Assembly: GCA_963712465.1 (NCBI GenBank)
Contig: CAVQHY010000006.1
Coordinates: 186,001-250,000 of the forward strand
Direction: 5' to 3'
Length of the DNA: 64,000 nucleotides
From: CAVQHY01 sp963712465
GTDB taxonomy: Bacteria; Actinomycetota; Thermoleophilia; Gaiellales; Gaiellaceae
Made by a program: the position numbers and the translations under genes. The first letter of the stretch is position 1. Every line of letters starts with the position of its first letter. This document shows, one piece after another, positions 56,593-64,000 of this stretch. The notes below the pieces were generated by a model. The model ran no database searches. It was not told the origin of the DNA and saw nothing but the letters and a program-made list of their open reading frames with translations.

Positions 56593-56676
56593 AGGCTGTG
56601 GAGGCGAGGCTGTGGTGACCCTGGAGCTCTGTCATCCGGCGCCTCAAGGTTGCGGCGGCCGAAGGCCGACGAAACC

Positions 56677-56682
56677 TAGAAT
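56677..56682 (+). promoter_or_regulatory. -10 element TAGAAT, leaderless type
   Basis: TAGAAT with eight bases to TTG 56691; main support for that start. Confidence 0.5.
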
Positions 56683-56690
56683 CGCGTGGC

Positions 56691-57659
56691 TTGAGGAACG
56701 CCGTCCTCACCGCCCTCGTCCTTGCTCTCGTCGCCGCAACGGTGGCTGCCTTCGTCGTCGCCGAGCGGCTCAAGCTCGAGCGCGCTCCGATCACCGCGCC
56801 GCGGTTCACGAAGCAGTTTTCCCCGACGTGCGACTGCGCGACCGACACCGCGCGGCTCACGCTCCGATCTCGCCAGGCCGACACGGCCGACGTCGAGGTC
56901 GTGAACCGTGACGGCGACGTCGTGCGCAGCCTCGCCGCGAACGAGACCGTCCCGAAGGGTGACGTCACGTTCGTGTGGAACGGCCGGGACGACGCGGGGG
57001 AGATTGCTCCGGACGGCCGGTATCGTGCCCGGCTGCACCTCGAGGACAGCCGGCGGACGATTCTCGTGCCGACCACGTTTCGCCTCGACACGAGGCCGCC
57101 GAGGGTCAGGGTGATCTCGGTCTCGCCGCGCACGATCTCCCCCGAGGGGAACGGTGTCAACGATCGCGTCAAGCTCGTCTACCGCTCCGGCTCGAAGGCG
57201 CGACCGATCCTGATCGCCAACGAGGCGATCGTCGTACGTGGAAAGGCACGCGTGGCCGGAAGGGCGCGCGTTCAGTGGAACGGTCGAATCGACGGCGAGG
57301 CCGCTCCACAGGGCGAGTACAGGCTGACCCTTCAGGTGCGTGATCTCGCCGGCAACCTCTCGAGTCCGGCCGACGCCGGGGTCGTCCGCGTCAGGTATCT
57401 CGAGCTCGCCCGGGCCTCGCACGTCGCGAAGCCCGGTGGGCTGCTTCGCTTCCGTGTGGCAACCGACGCGCTTCCGTTCACCTGGGCTCTCCTCGATTCG
57501 AGTAGCCGCGTGGTGCGTTCGGGCTCGAGCGACACGAACGCGGTCGCCGTGCGTCTGCCGAAGGATCTCCGGCCGGGGGCATACCGGCTCGAGGTGGCCG
57601 GCAACGGAGCCACGGATGGGGCAGCCGTCACGGTTACGCGCCGACCCGCCGTGAGATGA
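56691..57659 (+). CDS. Exported protein with FlgD-type Ig-like repeats
   Basis: 322 residues from TTG 56691. An N-terminal hydrophobic segment (about 4-24) is a signal peptide or anchor. Two FlgD-Ig units (VTFVWNGRDDAGEIAPDGRYRARL near 90-115 and VQWNGRIDGEAAPQGEYRLTLQV near 205-228) and a third beta domain follow; a C-D-C pair sits near residue 47. Such domains are structural, often on extracellular proteins. ATGA overlap with the O-antigen ligase gene suggests a role in envelope polysaccharide export or assembly. Confidence 0.75.
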   Translation: MRNAVLTALVLALVAATVAAFVVAERLKLERAPITAPRFTKQFSPTCDCATDTARLTLRSRQADTADVEVVNRDGDVVRSLAANETVPKGDVTFVWNGRDDAGEIAPDGRYRARLHLEDSRRTILVPTTFRLDTRPPRVRVISVSPRTISPEGNGVNDRVKLVYRSGSKARPILIANEAIVVRGKARVAGRARVQWNGRIDGEAAPQGEYRLTLQVRDLAGNLSSPADAGVVRVRYLELARASHVAKPGGLLRFRVATDALPFTWALLDSSSRVVRSGSSDTNAVAVRLPKDLRPGAYRLEVAGNGATDGAAVTVTRRPAVR

Positions 57660-59155
57660 GCCACGCCGACGTCGCTCAGATCGCCGCGGTCGTCGGGGCG
57701 ATCGGCTGTGCGTGCATCCTGCTCGTCCGGGGTCGCGGCGGGTACTTCTCCGGACTGGTGGCGGTCGTCGCGGCCGAGGCGCTCCTGGCCTGGTCGCTCG
57801 TCCCGTCGGAGGACCTCCGACTCCTCGTCGCCTCGCCGGTACGGATCGGCGCAGTGGCGGCGGCATGTCTCGTGCTCGCTGGCGCCGCGGCCGTGCTTGC
57901 CCGCTTTCCGTTCGTCGTTCCGGTCGTCGCCCTGGCCGCCGCGCCGTTTCGTCTCCGGGTCGAGCTCGGCGATCAGGAGGCGTTCCTGCTCATCCCCCTC
58001 TACGCCGTCATCGCCGCCGCGGCACTCGGTCTCGCCGTCCGGGTCGTTCGTGGAGCCGCCGTGCCCGCCCTGCCGCGCATCCTCTCGTGGCCGGCAGCTG
58101 CGTTCGTCGTCTACTCCGCGGTGTCGCTCCTCTGGTCGGAGGACGTTCGGCCAGGCACGATCGACCTTCTGTTCTTCCTCTTCCCGTTCGTCGTCCTGGT
58201 GGCCGTGCTTGCGCGGGCGCCGTACGGGAGCGCGCTTCCCCGCAGGCTCGCGGTGACGCAGGTGATTCTCGCACTTCTGTTTGCCGGCGTCGGGATCTGG
58301 CAGCTCTGGAGCGAGGATCTCTTCTTCGCACGTGACCTCGAGGTCGCGAACGCCTACACCGACTACTTCCGGACAACGTCGCTCTTCGCCGACTCGAGCA
58401 TCTACGGGCTCCAGCTCGTCCTCGGGATCGTCGTCGTCCTCGTCGCGCTCTGGCTCGGGGGGCTCAACCTGCTCGCGGGCGCAGCTCTGGTCGCGGCGCT
58501 CTGGGCCGGGCTCTACTTCACGTACTCGCAGTCCAGCATGATCGCGCTCGCCGTCGCAGCCCTGGCCGTGAGCCTGGTCGCGGCGACGCGACGCGCCCGC
58601 TGGGCGCTCGCGATCGGGACCGTCGTCGTCGTGCTCGGTGGGGCAGGCCTCGTCGCCGCGGTCGTCCACGGCGACTCCGCGCAGCGGTTCACGAGCGGGC
58701 GATCGGGATTGATCGAGGGCACGTGGAAGGTCGTTCGCGACCATCCTGCTGTCGGCGTCGGCGTCGGGGGCCAACCAAGGGCGAGCCGCGACGCTGGCGG
58801 CAAGCGCGAGACCGCGAGGAACGCCTCGCACACGACGCCGCTCACCATCGCAGCCGAGGGCGGCGTGGTCGGGCTCACGCTCTATATCGCCTTCCTGCTC
58901 GCCGCCGCGCGCCTGATCGATTCGGCGTACCGGCAACGTCCCGCGCTCGGGCTCGGGCTCGCCGGGGCGTTCGTGGCGCTCTTCGTGCATTCGCTCCTGT
59001 ACGCGGGCTTCTTCCAGAACCCGATCACGTGGGGGGTCCTCGGGGTGGCGGCGGCCGTCCTCGCGGCCGAGCCGCGACTCGGCGTGCAGCCGTCGCGGGC
59101 GTCGGCGCCGACGCCCGTTGCGTCGACGCCGGTCCCGGGCCGCTGGCAGACTTGA
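57656..59155 (+). CDS. O-antigen ligase-family (Wzy/WaaL-like) membrane protein
   Basis: 499 residues with twelve or so membrane helices. The large external loop near residues 340-400 (DSAQRFTSGRSGLIEGTWKVVRDHPAVGVGVGG, then ARNASHTTPLTIAAEGGVVG) carries the conserved R...G.W......P..G.G and H..ll...e.G pattern of the family. It probably ligates or polymerises lipid-linked glycans outside the membrane. The C-terminal tail (about 35 residues) is Ala/Pro-rich. It overlaps both neighbours, implying one operon from 56.7 to 60.4 kb. Confidence 0.85.
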   Translation: MSHADVAQIAAVVGAIGCACILLVRGRGGYFSGLVAVVAAEALLAWSLVPSEDLRLLVASPVRIGAVAAACLVLAGAAAVLARFPFVVPVVALAAAPFRLRVELGDQEAFLLIPLYAVIAAAALGLAVRVVRGAAVPALPRILSWPAAAFVVYSAVSLLWSEDVRPGTIDLLFFLFPFVVLVAVLARAPYGSALPRRLAVTQVILALLFAGVGIWQLWSEDLFFARDLEVANAYTDYFRTTSLFADSSIYGLQLVLGIVVVLVALWLGGLNLLAGAALVAALWAGLYFTYSQSSMIALAVAALAVSLVAATRRARWALAIGTVVVVLGGAGLVAAVVHGDSAQRFTSGRSGLIEGTWKVVRDHPAVGVGVGGQPRASRDAGGKRETARNASHTTPLTIAAEGGVVGLTLYIAFLLAAARLIDSAYRQRPALGLGLAGAFVALFVHSLLYAGFFQNPITWGVLGVAAAVLAAEPRLGVQPSRASAPTPVASTPVPGRWQT

Positions 59156-60443
59156 GGCGCTGAGGAAGCGCCTCGCACTCGTCGTCGCAGGGATCGTCCT
59201 GGCGCTTGCCGGGGTGGCGGCCGCGTTCTACGTCAGAAGCCAGGATCGGCCTGAAGGCAAGCTCGACACGGAGCTCGCCGGGGTCTCGGTCGTCGTTCCC
59301 GCATCGACCTCGGAGCCGGAGCCCGCTCCGCCTCCTCCGCCCCTGGCGCTACCGGCAACGACGGAGGAGCAGCCGCTCGCCACCGGCGAGCGCTGCTGGA
59401 ACGAGTTCGGCGGCGACCCCCAGCGGACGCTGGGGCGTGAGGACATCGACCTCGGCGTACCCCGAGCGAAGCCTCTCTGGACACGAGGAATGGGCAGCTA
59501 CATGGAGTATCCGCCGAGCTACTGCGACGGCGTCCTCTACGTGAACACCTTCGGCGGGCTCACGGTCGCGGTCGACGCCGAGACCGGCAAGGCGATCTGG
59601 CAGCGAAAGGGTGACGCGGCCAAGGCGTCCAGTCCCGCCATCGCCGGCGACCTGATCGTCGTCAGCTCCCATGACGGCTCCGTGACTGCAATGAGGCGCA
59701 CAACCGGCAAGACGGTGTGGCGGCTGGAGACCAACGCCAAGGTCGAGTCATCGCCCGTGGCGGTGGACGGGGTGGTGTACTTCGGCTCGACAGACGGGCG
59801 GCTCTTTGCTCTCGAGGTTGCGACGGGCCGGGTGCAGTGGGCGTACGACACCGGCGGCAGAATCAACTCGAGCCCGTCGGTCTGGGGCGACAGAATCTGC
59901 ATCACGACCTACGCGGGGTCGATCTTCTGTCTGGATCGCCGGAGCGGAACGAAGCTCTGGGACACGTACGTCAAGCGTGACTCGTTCCGCTACGAGAGCT
60001 TCTACGCCAGCGCTTCGACGGACGGCGAGCGCCTCTACACGGTCGCGAGGTCAGGAACCGTCGTCGCGCTGAACGCGCGAACGGGCGCCGTCGTCTGGAC
60101 GCAGAGCGTCGGCTCGCTCGCGTACTCGACCCCGGCGATCTCCGAAGGGCGCGTGTTCGTCGGCGGCTTCGACGGCGCGCTGCGCGCCTTCCGCGCCGAC
60201 ACCGGGGCCCTCCTCTGGCGGGCGGACGTGGGCGGCCGGATCCTCGCTCCCGCAGTCGTCGTCGGGAACCTCGTCTTCTTCTCGACCTTCGAGACGGAGA
60301 CCTACGCCGTGCGCGCGGGGGACGGGAAGGTCGTCTGGCAGCTCGGCCTGGGCAAGTACTCGCCCGGGATCGCGACCGAGACGCGCTACTTCTTCTCCCT
60401 CAACGGCCTCCTGCGCTCCTACGAGGGCGAGCTCTCGCCCTAG
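59118..60443 (+). CDS. Membrane-anchored PQQ-type beta-propeller protein (BamB-like)
   Basis: Up to 441 residues. One N-terminal membrane helix (after RKRLALVV), a Pro/Glu-rich linker, then seven or eight repeats of the form '..G.vy.....G.l.Ald..tG...W' (VYFGSTDGRLFALEVATGRVQW; VFVGGFDGALRAFRADTGALLW). These form an eight-bladed propeller facing outside; it is probably a scaffold in envelope assembly, not a PQQ enzyme, as no dehydrogenase residues are seen. The start is uncertain: TTG 59118 overlaps the previous gene by 38 bases, and the better-placed codon is a CTG at 59160. Confidence 0.75.
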   Translation: MRRRRSRAAGRLEALRKRLALVVAGIVLALAGVAAAFYVRSQDRPEGKLDTELAGVSVVVPASTSEPEPAPPPPPLALPATTEEQPLATGERCWNEFGGDPQRTLGREDIDLGVPRAKPLWTRGMGSYMEYPPSYCDGVLYVNTFGGLTVAVDAETGKAIWQRKGDAAKASSPAIAGDLIVVSSHDGSVTAMRRTTGKTVWRLETNAKVESSPVAVDGVVYFGSTDGRLFALEVATGRVQWAYDTGGRINSSPSVWGDRICITTYAGSIFCLDRRSGTKLWDTYVKRDSFRYESFYASASTDGERLYTVARSGTVVALNARTGAVVWTQSVGSLAYSTPAISEGRVFVGGFDGALRAFRADTGALLWRADVGGRILAPAVVVGNLVFFSTFETETYAVRAGDGKVVWQLGLGKYSPGIATETRYFFSLNGLLRSYEGELSP

Positions 60444-61398
60444 TGGCATCGGCATCGAGCCTCGGGTGTCGACGGGCCCAGCGCGGCGACCGTCGCAGCG
60501 CGAAGCTCGCCGCCCGGTAGGCGTCCGTGCGGGCCGCGTAGTCGACGGCGCGGAGCCGTCCGGCGAGGTCGCGCCGTCGCGTAGCGCCGTAGCCGAGCTC
60601 GGCGAGGAGATCGCCGGCGACGCCCTCGAACGCCGCGACGTCCGCCGCACCCATCTGCTCGCCCCAGCTGCGCAGGCCTGCCGTCGGGGGCCTCGCAAGG
60701 CTCTGCTGGTGGGGCTTGGCGGAGAGGTCGACCGTGCCCGCGTACTCGAGCATGCGGGGCTCGAACTCGAGGCCGGCGAAGGCGCAGATGCGTCGCAGCT
60801 CGCGCTCCGGCTCCGCGACGAGCTGCTCGTAGCGCACCTCGAGGTAGCGGGCCGGGCCGACGCGGCGACCGAGTGAGCGTGCCGCTCTCACCTCGCGCTG
60901 CCACTGGCAAGCGAAGCCGGCGGCGTCGCGCGGGTGCGCCCAGGTCTCGGTGACGATCCCCCGTGGCATCGAGAGAAACGAGAGCGCGGCGTCGCGGCCG
61001 TCGCGGATCAGGTGGACGAAGCTCGCCCTGGGAAAGAGACGCTCGAGGAGCGGGAGATGCTCCATGTACATCGGCGTCTTGTCGCCCCAGCGCTGCTTCC
61101 CGCGACGCTCCGCGTACACCTCGTAGACGGCAGCGATGCCCTCGCCCAACGTGGCGCCCGGGCGCAAGCGCGCGCGCACCTCCTCCGGAGGCACGTCCCA
61201 CTCGACGAGGGTCGGCAGGCGGCGGAGATCGTCGACGAAGGCGTCGACGTCGAGCCGGCCGCGATGGCGGTCGGCGAGCTGCGGGACGAAGTACGACTCG
61301 TCCGGGACTGCGAGCTCGGAGTGCCGGTCGAGCATGACGCGGAGAAGGGTCGTGCCCGAGCGGCGTACGCCGAGGACGATGAGCGGAGGCGACGTCAC
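60400..61398 (-). CDS. PAPS-dependent sulfotransferase family protein
   Basis: 332 residues from GTG 61398. VLGVRRSGTTLLRVML (5'-phosphosulfate loop, 9-23), KQRWGDKTPMYMEHLPLLERLFPRASFVHLIRDGRDAALSF (3'-phosphate loop with R132) are the Sulfotransfer_1/3 motifs. It probably transfers sulfate from PAPS to a glycan or lipid; a CysC homologue encoded 5 kb upstream makes PAPS. The C-terminus is Arg-rich and overlaps the convergent propeller gene by 44 bases, so the last residues may be of little importance. Confidence 0.87.
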   Translation of the reverse strand: MTSPPLIVLGVRRSGTTLLRVMLDRHSELAVPDESYFVPQLADRHRGRLDVDAFVDDLRRLPTLVEWDVPPEEVRARLRPGATLGEGIAAVYEVYAERRGKQRWGDKTPMYMEHLPLLERLFPRASFVHLIRDGRDAALSFLSMPRGIVTETWAHPRDAAGFACQWQREVRAARSLGRRVGPARYLEVRYEQLVAEPERELRRICAFAGLEFEPRMLEYAGTVDLSAKPHQQSLARPPTAGLRSWGEQMGAADVAAFEGVAGDLLAELGYGATRRRDLAGRLRAVDYAARTDAYRAASFALRRSPRWARRHPRLDADATRARARPRRSAGGR

Positions 61399-61405
61399 CG
61401 GCCCA

Positions 61406-61411
61406 TATAGT
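61406..61411. promoter_or_regulatory. Divergent -10 region for the sulfotransferase and deacetylase genes
   Basis: Plus: TATAGT (61406-61411), seven bases before GTG 61419. Minus: the same A/T-rich core (CTATATG) lies five to seven bases before GTG 61398. The two start codons are 20 bp apart. Confidence 0.55.
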
Positions 61412-61418
61412 GCGCGCC

Positions 61419-62054
61419 GTGATCGACGTCTGGAAGCGCGTGCTCGTTCTGGCGCCCCACACCGACGACGGCGAGTTCGGCTGCGGCGGCACGATGGCGC
61501 GGCTGGTCGAAAGGGGAGTGGAGGTGCGCTACGTCGCGTTCTCGACGGCGACGAAGTCGCTTCCCAAGGGATTTCCTCCCGACACGCTTGCGCGCGAGGT
61601 GGCCGAGGCGATCACGGTGCTCGGGATCCCGCCGGCGGATCTCAGCGTCCACGACTTCGAGGTGAGGACATTTCCCGAGCGCCGCCAGGACATCCTCGAG
61701 CTGCTGATCGCGCTCAACGCGGAGTGGGCCCCCGACGCCGTCCTGATGCCCAGCCGCCGGGACATCCATCAGGATCACGGCGTCGTGGCGGCCGAGGGCC
61801 TGCGGGCTTTCAAGCGGACGACCGTCCTCGGCTACTCGATCCCCTGGAACACGTTCGAGTTCGACTACCAGGCGTACGTCGTGCTCGAGGAGCGACACGT
61901 CGACCGGAAGGTCGAGGCGCTCTCGAAGTACGCGTCGCAACAGCATCGCAACTACGCGAACGCCGACTACATCCGCAACCTCGCGCGCGCGAACGGGATC
62001 AACGTGGGCCGGGAGTACGCCGAGGTCTTCGAGGTCTACCGGGTCGTCGCCTGA
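61419..62054 (+). CDS. PIG-L/LmbE-family deacetylase
   Basis: 211 residues from GTG 61419, chosen because TATAGT ends seven bases before it (an in-frame GTG at 61410 overlaps that hexamer). LAPHTDDGEFGCGG (zinc His 14 and Asp 16/17) and RRDIHQDHG (HxxH-type zinc site, 117-120) are the LmbE signature. It likely removes an N-acetyl group from a sugar such as a GlcNAc-lipid or nucleotide-linked amino sugar, in keeping with the surrounding glycan genes. Confidence 0.9.
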   Translation: MIDVWKRVLVLAPHTDDGEFGCGGTMARLVERGVEVRYVAFSTATKSLPKGFPPDTLAREVAEAITVLGIPPADLSVHDFEVRTFPERRQDILELLIALNAEWAPDAVLMPSRRDIHQDHGVVAAEGLRAFKRTTVLGYSIPWNTFEFDYQAYVVLEERHVDRKVEALSKYASQQHRNYANADYIRNLARANGINVGREYAEVFEVYRVVA

Positions 62055-62066
62055 GCCGACCGGGCG

Positions 62067-63092
62067 TCAGGCGTCCCACTCGAGCTGGCCGAAGTAGCGC
62101 AGCGCCTTCCGCGTCGGGCGCACGCGGGAGCGGAGCGCCTCGAGCTCGGCGTCGGTGACGAGGCCGAGGGCGCGCTTGACGCCGAGCCAGGGGAGGTTCA
62201 GATCCTCCTGGTAGACGATCGTGGAGATGCGCGGGTTGACCTCGATCACGCAGTCGCCGACGAGCTGGATGTTGAAGAAGTGCTCGATGCCGAGCGCGGC
62301 GACGATGCGGTCTGCGTCGGCCATGAGTTCAGGGTCGGCGAGCGTCTGGAAGTACATCGCGAGGCCGGCGCGCATCGCCTCGCGGGTCTTCGGGTGGCCG
62401 AGCACGACGCGGGTTCCGTCGGCGATCCCGTCGATCGTCCGCTCGCCGCCCTGCGCGAGCTCCATCACGAGGAGCTCCTCGCCGCCGTCCTCGGAGAGCA
62501 GCTCGGCAACCTCCTCCAGGCGCATCGCGAGCGAGCCCGGCCGCTCGTGCAGGAGCTGGTGGGCGCGGTCGACGGTCGGGTCGAGCACCCGGTAGCCGCG
62601 CGAGCCCGACGAGTACACGGGCTTGAAGCAGACCGGCCGCTCCGGGTAGCCGAGCTCCTCCGCCGCGGCGACGAAGGCAGACCGGCCGCCGACGAGTCTC
62701 CATTCGGGGACTCGCACCCCGATCTCGCCGAGGCGGCGGTAGCACTCGGCCTTGTCGTTCGCGGCCCGGATGGTCTCCACAGAGGACACCAGCACCGGCA
62801 CCGGGAAGTCGCGGCGCGCTCCGGCGAGGCCCAGCAGATCGTGCGAGGACTGCGGCAGGACGACGTCGGCGCCTTCGCGCTCGACGAGCTCCAGCACGGC
62901 TTCGGGGAACCCGGGGTCGGCCCCGCGCGGCACGGTCGCGAACGCGTCGCAGAGGAAGCGCCCGACGGCGCGCTCGCTCATGTCGCAGCCGACGAGCCGA
63001 ACCTCCCGCTCGCCGTTTCCGCGCAGCGCTTGGAGCAGCGCCGCAGTGCCGGGCGCACCGGACGCGGTGACGAGGACGGTCAGCCGGGACAC
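62067..63092 (-). CDS. ATP-grasp enzyme (carbamoyl-phosphate synthase/PylC-like)
   Basis: 341 residues. An N-terminal Rossmann part (LTVLVTASGAPGTAALLQAL, GADVVLPQSSHDLLGL) precedes an ATP-grasp core: NDKAECYRRLGEIGVRVPEW, VCFKPVYSSGSRGYRVLD (ATP lysine and glycine loop), ELLVMELAQGGERTIDG and FNIQLVGDCVIEVNPRIST with the metal Glu/Asn. It forms an amide or acyl-phosphate bond on an unknown carboxylate, probably attached to a cell-surface sugar or small molecule. It is divergent from the AP-superfamily gene across a 20-bp promoter. Confidence 0.87.
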   Translation of the reverse strand: MSRLTVLVTASGAPGTAALLQALRGNGEREVRLVGCDMSERAVGRFLCDAFATVPRGADPGFPEAVLELVEREGADVVLPQSSHDLLGLAGARRDFPVPVLVSSVETIRAANDKAECYRRLGEIGVRVPEWRLVGGRSAFVAAAEELGYPERPVCFKPVYSSGSRGYRVLDPTVDRAHQLLHERPGSLAMRLEEVAELLSEDGGEELLVMELAQGGERTIDGIADGTRVVLGHPKTREAMRAGLAMYFQTLADPELMADADRIVAALGIEHFFNIQLVGDCVIEVNPRISTIVYQEDLNLPWLGVKRALGLVTDAELEALRSRVRPTRKALRYFGQLEWDA

Positions 63093-63098
63093 CCCGGC

Positions 63099-63105
63099 TA
63101 GTATC
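63099..63105. promoter_or_regulatory. Overlapping divergent -10 elements TAGTAT / GATACT
   Basis: TAGTAT (63099-63104, plus) lies eight bases before GTG 63113. GATACT (63100-63105 read on the minus strand) lies seven bases before GTG 63092. The start codons are again exactly 20 bp apart. Confidence 0.65.
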
Positions 63106-63112
63106 GCCGCCG

Positions 63113-64000
63113 GTGCCTTCCAAGGTGATGGTGATCGGGCTCGACTGCGCCGCGCCGCAGCTCGTCTTCGACCGCTGGCTCGACGAGCTCCCCGCGCTGC
63201 GAGGACTCGTCGAGCGCGGGCGGTGGGGAGTGCTGCGAAGCTGCGACCCGCCGATCACCGTGCCCGCGTGGTCGGTCGCGACGTCGTCGCGAAGCCCCGG
63301 CGCGCTCGGCTTCTACGGCTTCCGGAACCGGCGCGATTACTCGTACGACGCGCTGGTCTTCGCCGACTCCAGGGCCGTGAAGGTTCCCCGCGTCTGGGAC
63401 CTGCTCTCGTTTCGCGGCCGCAACGTGATCGTGCTCGGAGTGCCACAGACGTATCCGGTCAGCCGTGTCAACGGCGTGATGGTCTCGTGCTTTCTCACCC
63501 CCGACACGCAGACCTCTCAATACACGTACCCGGCCGAGCTGAAGGAGGAGATCGAGGGGCTCGTCGGTCGTTACCTGGTCGACGTCGAGGACTTCCGCAC
63601 CGACGACAAGGAGCGGCTCCTGGCCGAGATCGAGGAGATGACCGACAAGCGCTTCCGGGTCGCCGAGCGCCTGCTCGAGACGCGGCCCTGGGACCTCTTC
63701 TTCATGGTCGAGATGGGCACCGATCGGATCCACCATGGCTTCTGGCGGTTCACCGACCCGGAGCACCGCCTGTACGAGCCGGGGAATGTGTACGAGTCGG
63801 CGATGCTCGACTACTACCGCCGCCTCGACGAGAAGATGGGGCGGCTGCTGCGCTTCGCAGACGACGACACCGCCGTGCTCGTCGTCTCCGACCACGGGGC
63901 AAAGCGGATGGACGGCGGCATCTGCGTCAACGAGTGGCTGCGCCGCGAGGGCTATCTCGTTCTGCTCGAGGAGCCGACCGGGCCCGTGCGGCTGACCCCG
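63113..64000 (+). CDS. Alkaline phosphatase-superfamily phosphodiesterase, C-terminus outside the window
   Basis: 296 residues are present and the frame is open at the window end. VMVIGLDCAAPQ (metal Asp 11), a Thr nucleophile at 49 in PPITVPAWSVATS, VEMGTDRIHHGFWRF and VVSDHGAKRMDGGICVNEWL match the AP-type nucleotide pyrophosphatase/phosphodiesterase family that occurs in archaeal and bacterial glycan loci. It is a second member of the superfamily in this window (the first at 9.3 kb), but the two differ in sequence. Substrate unknown. Confidence 0.85.
   Translation, partial: MPSKVMVIGLDCAAPQLVFDRWLDELPALRGLVERGRWGVLRSCDPPITVPAWSVATSSRSPGALGFYGFRNRRDYSYDALVFADSRAVKVPRVWDLLSFRGRNVIVLGVPQTYPVSRVNGVMVSCFLTPDTQTSQYTYPAELKEEIEGLVGRYLVDVEDFRTDDKERLLAEIEEMTDKRFRVAERLLETRPWDLFFMVEMGTDRIHHGFWRFTDPEHRLYEPGNVYESAMLDYYRRLDEKMGRLLRFADDDTAVLVVSDHGAKRMDGGICVNEWLRREGYLVLLEEPTGPVRLTP

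Noticed and set aside
59118..60443. PQQ-dependent dehydrogenase
   Set aside because: The W-motif repeats are present, but no catalytic Asp/Glu, adjacent-cysteine disulfide or cofactor residues were seen; the length fits a BamB-like propeller.
1..64000. tRNA or rRNA genes
   Set aside because: The few intergenic gaps were read for cloverleaf arms and a TTCGA-type T loop in context; none gave a complete structure.

Overview
The window is very GC-rich DNA, densely packed with short overlapping operons and many GTG/TTG starts. The gene content suggests an actinobacterium, most likely of the Thermoleophilia (Gaiella/Solirubrobacter-like) group. It has the futalosine menaquinone route (mqnE, mqnA, mqnC), a menaquinol bc complex with a three-segment Rieske protein, a caa3-type oxidase with cytochrome c fused to subunit II, BTAD-type regulation and abundant leaderless starts. 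The lineage is an inference from gene content, not from a marker gene.

Layout. 0-0.7 kb: the N-terminal part of a secreted fibronectin-like protein. 0.9-4.9 kb (minus): caa3 oxidase operon ctaC-ctaD-ctaB plus a 37-residue membrane peptide. 4.9-16.4 kb: mixed housekeeping genes (class III aminotransferase, LtrA, lipid kinase-like protein, phosphodiesterase, Pcm, GtrA, two GT87-like membrane proteins, YmdB-like phosphoesterase, degenerate M23 protein). 16.5-19.4 kb: hemB-hemL and two small genes, followed by a 170-bp MITE-like element. 19.8-29.3 kb: respiration and quinone supply on the plus strand (ubiD, Rieske, cytochrome b, subunit IV-cytochrome c, ubiX, menG, polyprenyl synthase, mqnE, mqnA, mqnC). 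29.3-34.8 kb: a BTAD-USP regulator with 11-bp direct repeats nearby, a cNMP-binding gene carrying three single-base insertions, a phosphodiester glycosidase-like protein and DedA. 34.8-39.1 kb (minus): a two-gene SIR2 / membrane STAND-WD40 module, the best candidate conflict (anti-phage or signalling) system here. 39.3-45.9 kb: surface sugar genes (DegT aminotransferase, CapD/PglF-like dehydratase, DUF354, AsnB, sugar transferase). 45.9-50.4 kb: LysR regulator, two unknowns and a subtilisin-like protease with a long structured leader. 50.4-56.4 kb: NadB-like flavoprotein, two-subunit class I fumarase, ComA-like phosphosulfolactate synthase, APS reductase, APS kinase and ATP sulfurylase in one run. 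56.7-64 kb: an envelope glycan region (FlgD-Ig protein, O-antigen ligase, BamB-like propeller, sulfotransferase, PIG-L deacetylase, ATP-grasp, AP-superfamily enzyme cut by the window end).

How the parts fit. The mqn/ubiX/ubiD/menG/polyprenyl synthase genes make menaquinone, which feeds the adjacent bc complex and in turn the caa3 oxidase. hemB, hemL and ctaB supply heme. Sat and CysC make APS/PAPS; APS reductase makes sulfite, the substrate of the ComA-like enzyme; PAPS could feed the sulfotransferase at 60.4-61.4 kb.

Regulatory architecture is the other striking feature. About twenty genes have a TANNNT-type -10 hexamer 5-9 bases before the start codon, which implies leaderless mRNAs. In three divergent gene pairs the two start codons are exactly 20 bp apart with overlapping -10 elements in the middle. 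In several places a stop codon is itself part of the next gene's promoter.
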